The notes under the pieces are model-generated. The model searched no databases and was not told the origin of the DNA. It saw only the letters and a list, made by a program, of their open reading frames with translations. A program made the position numbers and the translations under genes. This document shows, piece after piece, positions 1 through 12,260 of a DNA stretch of 64,000 nucleotides. Location: the NCBI RefSeq assembly GCF_051014685.1, contig NC_135058.1, forward strand, positions 7,974,811 through 8,038,810, in the 5' to 3' direction. The stretch is from Ptiloglossa arizonensis. Taxonomy: Eukaryota > Arthropoda > Insecta > Hymenoptera > Colletidae. The stretch's first letter is position 1. Each line of letters begins with the position of its first letter.

Positions 1-455
1 ATTTTGATTTCGAGGGCAAAGATGAACAAAAGACTGAGAATCTAGGAAAAATTAGGCATCGAGGAATTTTACTTTAGAAGTTTTCCACTGCTAGCTTTTA
101 AATATAATACTTGATTTTGATTTCGAGGGCAAAGATGAACAAAAGACACTACGAGAATCTAGGAAAAATCAGGCATCGAGGAATTTTACTTTAGACGTTT
201 GCCACTGCTGGTTCTTGAACACTTGAGCTTGATTTCGAGGGCAAAGATCGAAAAAAGACAAACTATGAAAACCTAGGAAAAATCAGGCATTGAGGAATTT
301 TACTTTAGACGTTTGCCACTGCTGGTTCTTGAACACTTGAACTTGATTTCGAGGGCAAAGACAAAGAAAAGACACACTATGAGAACCTAGAAAAAATCAG
401 ATCGAGGAATTTTACTTCAGACACTGCCATAGCTAGCAGCCAAACACTTGCGCTC
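1..455. repeat. 113-bp tandem repeat array, about four copies, open at left edge
   Basis: The anchor CGAGGGCAAAG recurs at 11, 124, 236 and 350, giving periods of 113, 112 and 114 bp. Each unit carries the anchor, a GAGAATCTAGGAAAAAT-like stretch, an AGGCATCGAGGAATTTTACT block and a CCACTGCT block. The two central units are the most alike. The first differs near its 3' part and the fourth decays after about 415. The array starts at or before base 1, so its full copy number is not visible. I see no coding potential and no similarity to the other arrays in the window. Confidence 0.93.
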
Positions 456-3400
456 GGTTCGGAGCGTGTTCTGGTCGACTGCCAAGATGGCCAGCCCATC
501 GCGCGATAGTCGTCCTTAATTTATACGATCCGCTGGAGCAGCGCGCATTAGAACAACGTGCTGTCGTCGAATTTTTAACCACCGACGATGTTATTTTCGC
601 GGAAATTCACGAAATACCGACCCGGAGCGAACTGGACGGACCCATGTAACGTTTGCGAATCGATCGAAAGATTGAATCAAGGCCAAAATGATCTTATCAG
701 GATGTCGTTCGGAACTATCGGTTAAGGTTTCCACCAATATGTTTCAATGGACAATGGAAATTCGATCTCGCTGGAATTTGTATAAAATACAACGCAGGAT
801 GCGCTGTCCATCGGACGTCATCTTAAATCGAAGCTTATTTCGCGATTGCGCAGATATTTGTACAATATTGCGTAAAAATAAGACGATACCTTCGAACTGC
901 AGCAAAAGAAAGTCCAGACAAATAATCGAGGCCTCGGAAGCGTCGATTGGAAAAATAATAACGCGCGTTACTGCTCGATACGAATAACCAACATCCGAGA
1001 GATCGACGACTCGGGCAATATATTTTACTTACAAAACATTTCCACCCACCATTCCTGTTACTTTTCGCCGATGAAAGAGTTGTCCTTGTAAATTTCACTT
1101 AAACTTGAGAAACTTACACCTACCAATTCTTGCGTCAGGATACACCGAACTGGATGATTATCCGCACCGAGATCGTCGTGCTCTATCGAACGTTCACGCT
1201 CCAAAGTATCAATTTCGTACGCCCAAGGCCTTACCCTAATACCCACTAATTTCCATGCTAAACATTCCTCACAGAAATGGCTTCCTATCCCCCTCGGTTG
1301 ACCCACTGTATCAACTGTATCGCTCGAACACTGCTCCATTTGAAAACGGATGCATCGCCCGTGAAAGAATCAACGCATCGAAAATCCATTGCGCAACGTC
1401 GATCCACTCGCGAGCTGGTCCCGCGCGAGCCGATACCCACCGGTGAACTAAGTTCGAAACTTTGAGCTTTCATTTGCAAATGGTTCGGTGTAAATTCCGG
1501 GAAGGTTCGAAATAACGGGAGGTGTGGTGGGTCGGTGACCAATATCGCTTCGATAGGAGTGGATTCGTCAAAGGTCGCGCGTCCACGGTCGTCATCGTCG
1601 CGATAAGACACCTTCGAGACCGCAGTGGCCGCAACGGCAGATTTCCACGATCTGTGCGAGGCACGGGTATCGAGGCCCGACCAATCGGAAGGATTCGTGT
1701 CCGGGAAGTGTCGTGGAGGGGGGTTTAGTTTGGAAATATCATATCGTTGTCGTGGGGCGGGCAACGTGTGTCGGGCATCCCGGTAATTAGGGCTCCCTAG
1801 CTGGCAGCGGCGCGCGTCCATTTGGCAGATGAACCTAACTCACCGTGCAAGGATCCATTAACACGTATATTCGCGCCAAGGAACGTACAGCCGCGGTAAT
1901 ATATACGACGGTGTAACATCGTACGCACACGTGCGGCCCTCCATGCCCCCCAAGCCCCGTTCCAAACGGTCGTTGCATCCGAGCGGACCGCGCAGCGCAG
2001 GGGCACAGGCTCACACAGGGAAACGAAGCCACGGAACACGCGTACTCAACGAACATTGCGGCAACAATTAGGCGAGCCCTTTGCCGTCGCGCAAAATGCA
2101 TACCTGCGTCCGCTTCGCGGAATGCATGTGTTGCCTATACAATTGTGACGCGTACATATCTGCGGCCCGGTCGGCTATGCTGTCCCGGCTCCTGTTACAA
2201 CGCTATGCCGCGCATGTTGCGCCCCGCTCGGTCTCGTAAATCGTATTGTTTACGCAGAGGGTTATTAGCCGTAGCGTCGGTATTCCCCTCCGCGTGCTGT
2301 TGTTCTTAATTTCCCGACGAACGTCCCGGTAGTTCGATACGGGACACCGACGAAGGGGTGGACCCGGAGATTACGTTTGTCGTTCGGTAGGCTGCAAATA
2401 TTTCTGATATTAAAATGCGTCCAACTATGCCGCCGGAATGCACGTCGAATACGCGAGGCCTTTGCGAACAATTTAAACTACGAAATAACATTCCTCGAGC
2501 TTTGCGGGCACGTGGACGTTCAAGAAACTCTTTCGTTTTAAATTTCTCGCTGTTAAACTCTTAGACTCGTAACTTCTTTCTTTGTCCCTTCGATTGGAAA
2601 CGATAGGGACGCGATACGAGAAATTTATCAATTCACTTCCTACTCTCTCTTTCACTCGACTACGTATTTCGTACCCCTCAATTCCTACTCGTAACGAATT
2701 GTGTTCTAGATTAACCGAAGAAAATTCTTCGTGTTAGAAAATCATCAACGATTAAGAAACAAACTTGCACCGACTCCGACGAGTCCACTTTGTTCTCGTA
2801 ACCTGTTTTACTGTTCAACTAAGTTCATTGTTTCCAAATTGTTTATTCGATCGAAGAGCATCGACGCTTTCGCGACGGTGCACTCGTCGGAATGTTTCGT
2901 TTCTGGATACATCTCTTCTGGAAATTATACTTCCACGGTATCGTAACCGGTAGAAATCTTAGTTCGATGTACTCGTACCTCGCCGAACGAGCAAACGCGA
3001 ATACAGTCCCGCGCGCAACGATCGCGTCGTTATCCACCGCGACGCGTTAAAAAGTCAGGATTCCACGTACGCTGTTCTCTGTTTTTTGTAGATCTTTACA
3101 CACGTAACGCGACACCTTCCTTTATCCCGTTGACCCAGAAACACTCTTGTCGCTCGTTTGCTTACACCACCGTGTACCGTAGGTACGCTCTCGCTTGTCT
3201 CGCGGTACGAATCGAAATTGTCCCGCGGTTTACGAGGCTCGAGGAGCGGTAAAGAAGGAAAACTGGAACGGGACCACGCGTATTCGCATCTCGTTGCACC
3301 GTTCGGGACAAAGATAAAACCGTGAACGCGCGACCTTAAGCGGATCGAAAATCCACGTTTCTCGTCTTAGCTCCGTAAACATCCACGGCGGAAAGAAACG

Positions 3401-5940
3401 TTCGCCAGACGACTCCCTCGCGGAATTACCGGTTCTGGAATTTTCATGCGCCCGGTTGAATTTTCGAGCGGCTCGTGGATTCCTCGAGAACACTGATTAC
3501 CGAGGGAACAAGAACGTCGGGGTTACCTTCTTAGGCTCGAATATTCAAGAGAATCGATTTCTTTTGTATCGCGCACCCTTTTCCAAGAGTACGGGACCAA
3601 CTTCTTACGAAAGTTCGTGAAATAATAAAATATCGTTTTAGGTAGATCCAACGGAGTTAACGAGAAAGAAAATTCAATTTTCGCGATAATGCACTTCCAT
3701 TGTCGCGTGACAAAGTACCTGGTAATTGTACAAAGATCACTTAATTGCGATATCTTCTTAACGCTACGATCAAATTCTTGAATACTTTAAGAAACAAAAT
3801 CGGAGGGTCGAGGTACGACGGATGTTGTAACTATGTTACATCGACGAAATGTACAGGATATTTAAACAAAACAGGGTTAGGTAATAGTTACAAACTGCTT
3901 GCAAGGAATAGTGTGTTTTATGTAGTAGAACAGAGGGTACATTGAAACACAGAATGTGACGTGAGAAATGAAAGAAAAATTATGTTAAAAATGTTGGAGG
4001 GGAGAATATTCCATAGGGTAGAAAATTGGTTAAGTAATGTAGACAGGAAAATGAGATCGGTAGAAGTGAAGGAATATTGTATATTTATTAAACCAAGTCC
4101 ATCTCCTAGATTTTAATTGCTGAGATTAATAAAATATTATTACTGTAAGAAATCCATAAAAGAGCAAGGAGACTACGACAAGCAGAAAATACGAATTATT
4201 CCGATACTCGAAGAATTATTTTCCAAGAAGGATCACGGAATTGACGTTATACGGACATTTTTAATACAGCCCTAAATCGATCGTCAAAAATTTTATCGTA
4301 TCGTACCAATCGTAAAACGTAACGACAAATCAACCGGTCGGAGGTACTTCGAGCCGGTGAAATCGTACGGTCGAGAATTGTTTAAACTTTATCTGTCACG
4401 AGCAGCCGCGGATAATCGATAACTTACCGAGCCACGTTGAACAATTCAATAACTTTTCTACTTCCAACGCCTATTACGTTCGCTCCGCGTAAACTTCGCT
4501 TACATAAAGATCCCATTTAAAACTTCATCGTCACTTACACGGTACGTTAAATCGTCCGGTTCGGGCGATTTATTCCACTGCTCGGGAAAATCTGATCCGC
4601 CTTATCTACACAATTTTACGCGCAATTAATATTTATGTCGAGACACTTTTCTCCTCTGGTAATTCAGCGATCTCGCGCAGCGACCGTCGTCGATAGAGTT
4701 GGAACGCGACGTAAAACGAAAACAACGGGGAGAAGATTTCCTCGGCGAAGATTCTCTCGAACGGTGAACGATCGCGAGTCGATTGTAGGCTTTTTCGGAC
4801 AAGAGTGCAACGATCTAAACGCCAAGATACGTTGTAAACGATGTAAACGTACGTACATAATTATTTGGGTGATTCGATGAAATTCAAAGGGACACTTAAT
4901 ATCGCGTTCCAAAGGATACAATTCTCCTGTATTGGAAACATGCACGCATGTGGAAACACATGTGTTGTATCTTAATGAGACATATCGTTGAATTAGCGAG
5001 GTTGTCCGTTAGGAACAAATTCAAACACAATCTAATTCGAACTACTTTTAGTTACATGTATTTAAAAATTTTTCGAAAACCATTCGTGCAACCTAAAAAG
5101 AAAAATAGTCCGAATACGGTCGTGTTTGATCTCATTTTCAACGAGAGAATCTCGCCAATCTATCGAGAATACAACGAGAAGTATACAAGTTTTCAAGGAA
5201 CTGTTACACCGATACAAGTGCGACATCGCTCTAGCTTGAGATAAATTGTCGACTCTAGAAACAAGTTTCACTACCGTCCCTCGTTAAAACGTTTCCAACG
5301 ACACCACCCGTTACGTTTTAACGAGGAGTCACTGTATTCGTGCCTTTCGGCCGAAGAAAGTCGCAATTATCGAAAATGAAATAAAATTGGCAGACCACTT
5401 CCCATACCCGGATTGCAACAGAAACCGAGGGTCCCGTCCGAAAGAGGTCTAACGAAGGAAACAAAAGCTTTCGGCGTAACTGCGACGACAAAGTGCCCCC
5501 CACCCGTAAATACCGTGCGAGTCTATTTAAAGTTTTCCAATTACTTTGATATCTCCCGTCGACGGTGGCAGCCATCCCTTCTGGGGAAACGTTTCATAAA
5601 CAAGCCTTTGTGCGGCCCATCCGAAAATTGAATTGAAAAGTTCGCTCGGTCAGCGTGGGAAAACTGAAAACGTCGCGGCGGTTCCGGTAGCGGGACGTCG
5701 CGACTCGTGATACTGTCAATTTCCTGGACGATTTTTCCCTCCGACGAGCGTCCACCACGACGACGCGCAGGCTTCGTTTATACCCATTCAGCAGGCTGAA
5801 ATTTCATTTATGGTCGTACTCCGTGTAATTTAGTTCGACGCCCGACACCCGGCCCCTGCAACCCGTTCTTTCGAGACTTCGCGCCGGGGTGAGTCGTCTT
5901 CGCGGATTACGCTCGATGTCGCGACCGAGCGTGGAAAGAA
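456..5940. other. Gene-less stretch, mostly unique sequence
   Basis: I see no supportable gene here. Open frames are short and overlap on both strands. The part from about 1500 to 2260 is GC- and CpG-rich, while 3600-4150 is AT- and purine-rich with few CpGs. The only item of note is an AT-rich frame at 3745-4116 that is open apart from one TGA; it is listed separately under findings. Confidence 0.6.
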
Positions 5941-6810
5941 CAAATTTTGCTCGATCGGTTCAGATAAGCACGGTTGAGCCTCTATCCTATGGACTATTGC
6001 TCTAGGTAATTAGAGTACTGTGAAGTTTACTAAGGTACGGTGTAGAAGAAACGAAAATCGGTCGATCGATTCAGAGAAGCACGGTTGAGCCTCTATTCCA
6101 TGGACTATTGCTCTAGGTAACTAGAGTACTGTGAAGTTTACTAAGGTATGGTGTAGAAGAAACGAAAATCGGTCAATCGATTTAGAGAAGCACGGTTGAG
6201 CCTCTATTCCATGGTTTGACACTCTAGGTAATTAGAGTACTCTATAGAGTTTACCAGAGTACGACACGAAAAGAATATATCGTTCGATCGGTTCAGAGAA
6301 GTATGCTTGAGCCTCTATTCTATAGACTATTGCTCTAGGTAACTAGAGAAATCTGAAGTTTACTAAGATACGGTGTAGAAGAAACGAAAATCGGTCGATT
6401 TAGAGAAGCACGGTTAAGCCTCTATTCCATGGACTATCGCTCTAGGTGTCTGGAGTACTCTATAACGTTTACCTGAGTACGACACAAGAAGAATATATCG
6501 CTCGATCGGTTCAGAGAAGTATGGTTGAGCCTCTATTCCATGGACTATTGCTCTAGCTAACTAGAGTACTGTGAAGTTTACTAAGGTATGGTGTAGAAGA
6601 AATGAAAATCGGTCGATCGATTTAGAGAAGCACGGTTGAGCCTCTATTCCATGGACTATCGCTCTAGGCAACTAGAGTACACTATAGAGTTTACCAGAGT
6701 ACGACACGAAAAGAATATATCGCTCGATCGGTTCAGAGAAGCACGGTCGAGCCTCTATTTCATGGACTATAACTCTAGGCAACTAGAGTACTGTAATCGT
6801 CGATAGAGTC
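5941..6810. repeat. 111-bp satellite-like array, eight units, two alternating subtypes
   Basis: The motif CGGTTGAGCCTCTATT (with small variants) starts at 5971, 6082, 6193, 6304, 6411, 6522, 6633 and 6744. The period is 111 bp throughout except for one 107-bp unit that has lost four bases. The middle of each unit holds a near-palindrome, typically CTCTAGGTAACTAGAG. Units end in one of two ways: subtype alpha has GTGTAGAAGAAACGAAAATC, and subtype beta has ACGACACGAAAAGAATATAT. From the second unit on they alternate alpha, beta, alpha, beta, alpha, beta, so a 222-bp dimer is the larger repeat. The last unit breaks off near 6800. No coding potential is seen. Confidence 0.94.
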
Positions 6811-7257
6811 CTGGGTTTTGTATTCAAAATAAGCGCCACTTGTAATCGAAATAGATAACGAAAGCTAAAGGAATGTTCGTTTAAAATTATTGGAACTTTT
6901 GATCGATTTGAAGTAGTACACGCTTAACCGAAGTACAGTCGTGTTAATTATCCATGGAGGTAGGTGTTCCAGGAATTGTCGCATTTTATTTCCTTCTCCG
7001 CTTCGCTAAAAATGCAACAAGACACCAAAGACAGTGTACAAAGCTTCGGACGGTGATTCAGAAGGTGATTAAAAGCAATCAGGTACGCTTTGTGGGGACA
7101 TTGTGATTCTATTGGGGGAGGATTAAGAGGAACGCACACTTCGAAGGAGGTTTAAACTCCGCAACGAAGATTTCAGAGTAATTCAACCACCGTGAACACT
7201 CCTCGTTCTGCTTTAAAAAGCCAAGTACCGTTCGAACTAACCAAGGCTCGCGTATTC
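6811..7257. other. Gene-less unique sequence
   Basis: I see no gene, repeat or structural RNA in this stretch between the 111-bp array and the inverted-terminal element that follows. Confidence 0.55.
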
Positions 7258-7259
7258 TA

Positions 7260-7738
7260 CAGGGTGATTCTCTCGAAAATGCAAAAATACCGCAATCAAA
7301 ACACTTATTCTATTTTCTCTTATTATGAGATTATCGTTGAGTGTTTTAAATGTTGTCTTTGACTCTACCGATGAGAGTCACCCCATACAATCTCATACGA
7401 GTCTCATTTATAGTTCACAGACGTTACAAATATAGCAATCTTCGCTGAATTTGTCGTGTCGACTTACCGATGACGTCTCAAAGACATCGGTCATTTCGTG
7501 ACTATATACAAACGTAAGATTATTGACGGGACATTAGGCTGTCTTTAAATCCACTGACACAGAGTTGCCCTGTATAATCTCGCACGAGTCTCATTTTTAG
7601 TTCACAGATGTTACAAACACAGTCTTCGTTGCAGTGTCGTCGTCAAATACATCATAACACAGATTGTACACAAACACGAGATTGTCGTTGGGACCTTTAG
7701 GTACTGTGTTTGAGTCGACTGGTGTGAGAGTCACCCTG
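7260..7738. mobile_element. Putative TA-flanked non-autonomous DNA transposon with internal repeats
   Basis: The left end reads CAGGGTGATTCTC and the right end reads GAGAGTCACCCTG, which is its reverse complement apart from one base. Each end is directly flanked by TA (7258-7259 and 7739-7740), the target duplication expected of the Tc1/mariner superfamily. The interior holds diverged direct repeats: the GAGATTATCGTTG-like motif recurs near 7326, 7517 and 7678, and ACGAGTCTCATTT occurs near 7398 and 7584. GAGAGTCACCC-like sequence also recurs inside near 7373. No transposase frame is present, so it would depend on an enzyme supplied in trans. The termini are short, so an accidental inverted repeat flanking a tandem array is the alternative. 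Confidence 0.55.
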
Positions 7739-7740
7739 TA

Positions 7741-10700
7741 GATAGCCAACCCTTACGACAGAAGGCGTCTTTAACGCATCGTGAACTCCCCGACGTGAAC
7801 GCACCGACGACGTCGTCCGTTTTAATTCGACGTACTGTTCGCCTCTGGTCGGTCGCCATTATTGTCAACAAGGCACGGCGTTTATTATATTTGTCCCTGA
7901 CGTTCCCAACGGTGCACGACGCCGCACACGGGGGTAATATAATTCATCGTGCAGGGGTTGCTGAAAATCCGCCGAGCCACATTCGCTGACGCTCTGTTTA
8001 TGTTGGCGCGTTGGTACAATAATCACGGGTTTGTTAAATTTCACCGGTTCGGATGTCGCGCGTACTCCGAGTGAATTAAAGGAACGCTTCTAATTAATTA
8101 ATTGAATTATTCAGAGTGTCGAAACTCGATCGTTCAAAAAACGAACGTTTATTAGTCACGACAACGTGTCGAATTTACCAGACTTTGTTCCCGTTACTCT
8201 ATCGACTTTTCTTTGGACATTATTTATTTCTTTTTTCGTACATAGAATGTTGGAATATTCTCCAATGTGACACCGAGTATACGTTATCCTATTTCCTAAA
8301 AAATATAACAAATGGTCCAAAAACATTCCAAATTTCAATACCACGGCTTTCCTGTAGTATTATAATACTATAATACTACTACAATGTTACGTTTATAATA
8401 AAGTCGACAGGAATGATTCTAGACGAGATAATAATTAGTCCAAGGTACTTTTCTAATTACAAAGCGTGAAGACGTCGCTGTTTCGGATACTCGGATCTGG
8501 GTTAAATAATTTACTTCACTTTCCGTTTCGTCGAGAGTCGAGAATATATATTTCTATACTCGAAAATAACTTTAGGTTCGAATATTCGTCGTTCGCTGCA
8601 AAAGCATACACGCTGCACGCAAAGCCGAGCTAAGTCTAGGTCTGACGGGGGACTTTCCATAACGCCGGAATCGGTTTTTCGAACGTTTAGCGACCGATCC
8701 AAGGGAAACAGGAACTCTTGGCTCCATTATATCGTACAAATGTCCCTTATGTAAAAGACAATACCGTCGCGGCGCTGTTTTATACCGTTCTAACGGCACC
8801 ACGGAGATTATATGGGCTCTGGCTGCAATTTGCAGATCGATAGATTTTAACGCACTTGGCAGACCTCTCGTAGAATTGGAATGCTTCCAGCGGGAACGGT
8901 CCGGGAACGTTGGTCCGCTACGTAATTGGTATTCTTGACGCAGAAATTCATTTACGGAGTCAACGAGCACGGAAGAAACTACCGAAAGATATTTTTTAAT
9001 AAAGGACCAGCCTCGGCCGGCGATAAATCGCTCGTTACTTTATTCGCGTTCGTTGTATTTAAATTCCACGACTGGACCGGGGTTAGCGCTTGTTTCCGAA
9101 CAACGAACGCTCGCGATCGGTGGTGCAACGAGAAAACCCGGACCGGATGTGCGCAACGTCGTGCGCGAGGAACGGCCAACTCGCGCAATTTCGTTATTTT
9201 AAAGATTTTTAACTCGACGAAACAAAGGCCGGCTGCAAATTTGCCCACCGCTTCAGAGTCCCGCTTTGCTTGCGCACTTTGTTTCCCCGCGGTTGCGTTC
9301 GAGGTAATTTTTAAAGGAGACGGAAGTAAAGAGGCAGGAAAGGGGAGAACGCGGCCCGCTCCACAGAGCGAGTCGTCTAGCATTAAAAGCTAAAGTATCT
9401 TTGTTGTTGCGGGCGATGACGAGAAAATGTCCGAAGGAAGAAGCGTGCGAGGAAAAGAAATAAATTTAACCGCCTGTAACAAAATCTCTCGAGGACGTGT
9501 AATAAATATTAGGCGGTGGTAACCAGACGTCGACGAATAAAACGAAACCGGCGGCACGGTATTAATAACGAACGGGGAGAAGAGATAATAATATCGAGAG
9601 TGGAAAAATAGTCGCGATGAAATAACGAGAAAAGTTGTTCGAGACACCATCGAAATTTCGTATCCTGCTGAACGCTTTCAACGAAAGGAAGCGTCGAGGT
9701 ATCGAGTAACCCGAACACCGTTGTAACTTTCCCCAATTTTTAAAAATGATATTCGAAATTTTACTAAATTCTCGTGTTTCTCTCGTTAAGAATTTCTGAA
9801 AAATGGTTTTCAACGAAGAAAAACTCGATTTTAAAAATATCATTCAAGACTGTATGGAAAATTTTATTGTTTCGGTGTCGAGAATCTCCGAAAGAAATGT
9901 TAATAGAGGAACCAATATTTTCTTCGACAAATCTACGTCTTTTTACAAATATGTAGATACGATTCTTCACTTGTTTTACGTTTTCTCGCTACTGTAACCG
10001 TTCGACACGACGATGGTAAACATCCGTGTTAACAACACCGAGAAGATGACCTTTAAAATATTTGCGAGCGTAGTAAAATAATTGCGCTATCCACGGCCCG
10101 CGACACGTTAACAAAGCGCAAATTGGCCCGAGGAGCCAAAAACGAGTTCGACACGGCCGGTGTACTATATGCACACACAACGCGGATAGGAACCACCGCT
10201 GCACAGTGAATACTTCAACAATCTAGCGGGACAAAATTGCACCAAAGAAATATTTCGTTTAATATTATTTAACATTTTTGCATATATTGAATATAAACGT
10301 GCATTTAAAAAATTGGTCAAATAGGGTCACTCTTATTTAAGTCATTCTCTGACGAATTTAGTTACACAAACGTATAACCAAACTTTGAAAAATGTGAATA
10401 AATTACATACTTACTGTCGTTGAAAATTACAAACTGGAACAAGTACATTTTGGAGAAATAAAAATTTGCAAATATATTTATACTGTAGAACTACTACTCG
10501 AACGCAGTTACAAAAGTAACTCAAGTAGCTGATACACGTACGTAAGCTTGATTACACTTCCTTCCTTCTTAAAGTAACTTCTGACAGTCCTTCCGAAGTT
10601 ACCTATACCTCCGGACCCTATTGTACACATTTACGGGTCATTTAACGAAGCGAAACATACGTTTTCGTACGTACGTTTTGTTATCGATGCACAACGTAGT

Positions 10701-12134
10701 CGCGTAGATCGCTTACGAAATTGAAATTTCGTCCGCTTGGATTGCTAAAAATCACACCGCGCGCCGCGTGGAATTCTTCAATTTCACGGTAAAGCGCGAT
10801 AAGGAAGTTGGAAGTGGTTGAACGAGGGCTAATGCCGAATTTACTTACCGCTTCACGGGCCCGCCGCTTTCCACGATTTTTCCACTCGGCTCCGGCTCTC
10901 CAGGCCGCTGGAACACCGGCTGGCCCGGCTGACGGACATAATTACAGTTGATACCGGATTTACCTTTGCCCGCGCTAATGTAACGGCAAATATTTACGAG
11001 CCGTCGGGTTTGGGGCGTCTTCCGCGGAAGGAGTGGCAAGTCTGCCTCCGCTCTCCGCCGTCGAAGTGTATTTGTCAAGGCCTATTTACATACCTTCTCG
11101 CTACGCGAGTGTTTTAATGAAAATACCCCCGACCCGACTTCCGTTGCGAATTCTCCCCCTTTCTTCGATCGTTTCCACCCTCTTCTCTCGCGCGTTCTTT
11201 GTCTCGCCCGGCCCGATCCCCAGCACTTCCGATTCGCGCTTCGTTCGAGTACTTCTTGGAACTCTTTCGCGATACCGACTTTCTGTTGCGTGGTACCTGA
11301 ATCGAGACGGAGATGGTAAGAAACGTTGTCTTATAGTTTCGAACACCTCGCTGTAAGAATGAACCGGTGAACTTTACCATTGTGGCTCGACCATCGAGAA
11401 ACGGAAAAACGCTATAGAAGTGACACGAGTATCGATGAAATTCGATACATGTTTCTCTTCGGCAACAACCGAGAGTGAAATCGAAAGTTTCGAAAGTGTG
11501 TTCTTAAAACCATTGTTAGGGACGAAGAGGGACGTTATGTGATGTAAATCAATTTTGCATCTCTCTTCGTACCAAATAACATTCGTAAGAAGGTTCTTTC
11601 GATACCATTGATTCCTCGTGAGGTAAAACGGACACGTTCAATAATTGGGTTCTCTTAATTCCGATCAAAAATTCCCCACTCCTGCTTCGCGTATTGATAA
11701 TTGGCGGTCCCAATTTTCGATCGTTGTACAAGGCACTACTGTAGCCTCGAAAGAGCCCTTGCACGGAGCATGTTTTCGTACGTGACTCGTAGCAGGCTGT
11801 TGATGAGACTACCGAGCATGCTTACCAGATGAGGGTACATGTTCTCGTGCACGATTTTCAGGATATGGTCCTGTGCATGTTTCGGAATATTCACTGCAAG
11901 TTTCCGACTACACCGCTATCCAAGGGCCAATCGAAATACTGGAAATAATCGCTCGACGCGATTGATATTAAATCTCGATACATCGCGTACCGATTTGTGT
12001 CTCCTTATCAGGATACTTACTCTGGACAAGATTGGTTTCGACCTCTTTATGAGATCCATACGTTCCTATCCGTTTATGAAATCTGTTTATTACAACGGTC
12101 TAGTTCTTGGGAGGATTTATATCCTCCATCGAAA
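7741..12134. other. Gene-less stretch, unique sequence
   Basis: No gene can be supported. A short AT-rich near-palindrome built from AGTATTATAATACT lies at about 8352-8384. The segment 10210-10640 is notably AT-rich. Opposing overlapping frames at 8926-9393 and 8979-9383 look like chance products of CpG-rich DNA. No structural RNA was recognised. Confidence 0.55.
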
Positions 12135-12136
12135 TA

Positions 12137-12258
12137 TTGGGTTATTCGGAAAGTCATTTTATAAAATAATAAACACGATGTCTTTCGAGTGTATATATAT
12201 TTTATTAAATTATATATTCTCCATTTTGGAAAACGAAATTACTTCCCGAACAACCCAA
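12137..12258. mobile_element. 122-bp mariner-type MITE with TIRs and TA target duplication
   Basis: The left terminus begins TTGGGTTATTCGGAAAGT. The reverse complement of the right terminus begins TTGGGTTGTTCGGGAAGT. The two match at about 21 of the first 24 bases. TA dinucleotides flank both ends (12135-12136 and 12259-12260). The ends resemble those of insect mariner elements, which commonly begin TTRGGTTG followed by a stretch like TTCGGAAAGT. The AT-rich interior of about 75 bp has no coding capacity, so this looks like an internally deleted mariner. The similarity to mariner ends comes from family knowledge; the inverted repeat and TA flanks are read directly. Confidence 0.82.
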
Positions 12259-12260
12259 TA

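Noticed and set aside
1285..1821. 178-codon minus-strand frame
   Set aside because: There is no recognisable domain, and it overlaps other open frames on both strands.
5941..6810. CRISPR-like direct repeats
   Set aside because: The repeats are contiguous 111-bp units without unique spacers, in eukaryotic DNA. This is a tandem satellite, not a CRISPR array.
10210..10640. AT-rich segment with AAAGTAACT motifs suggestive of a hAT-type MITE
   Set aside because: No terminal inverted repeats or 8-bp target duplications could be found.
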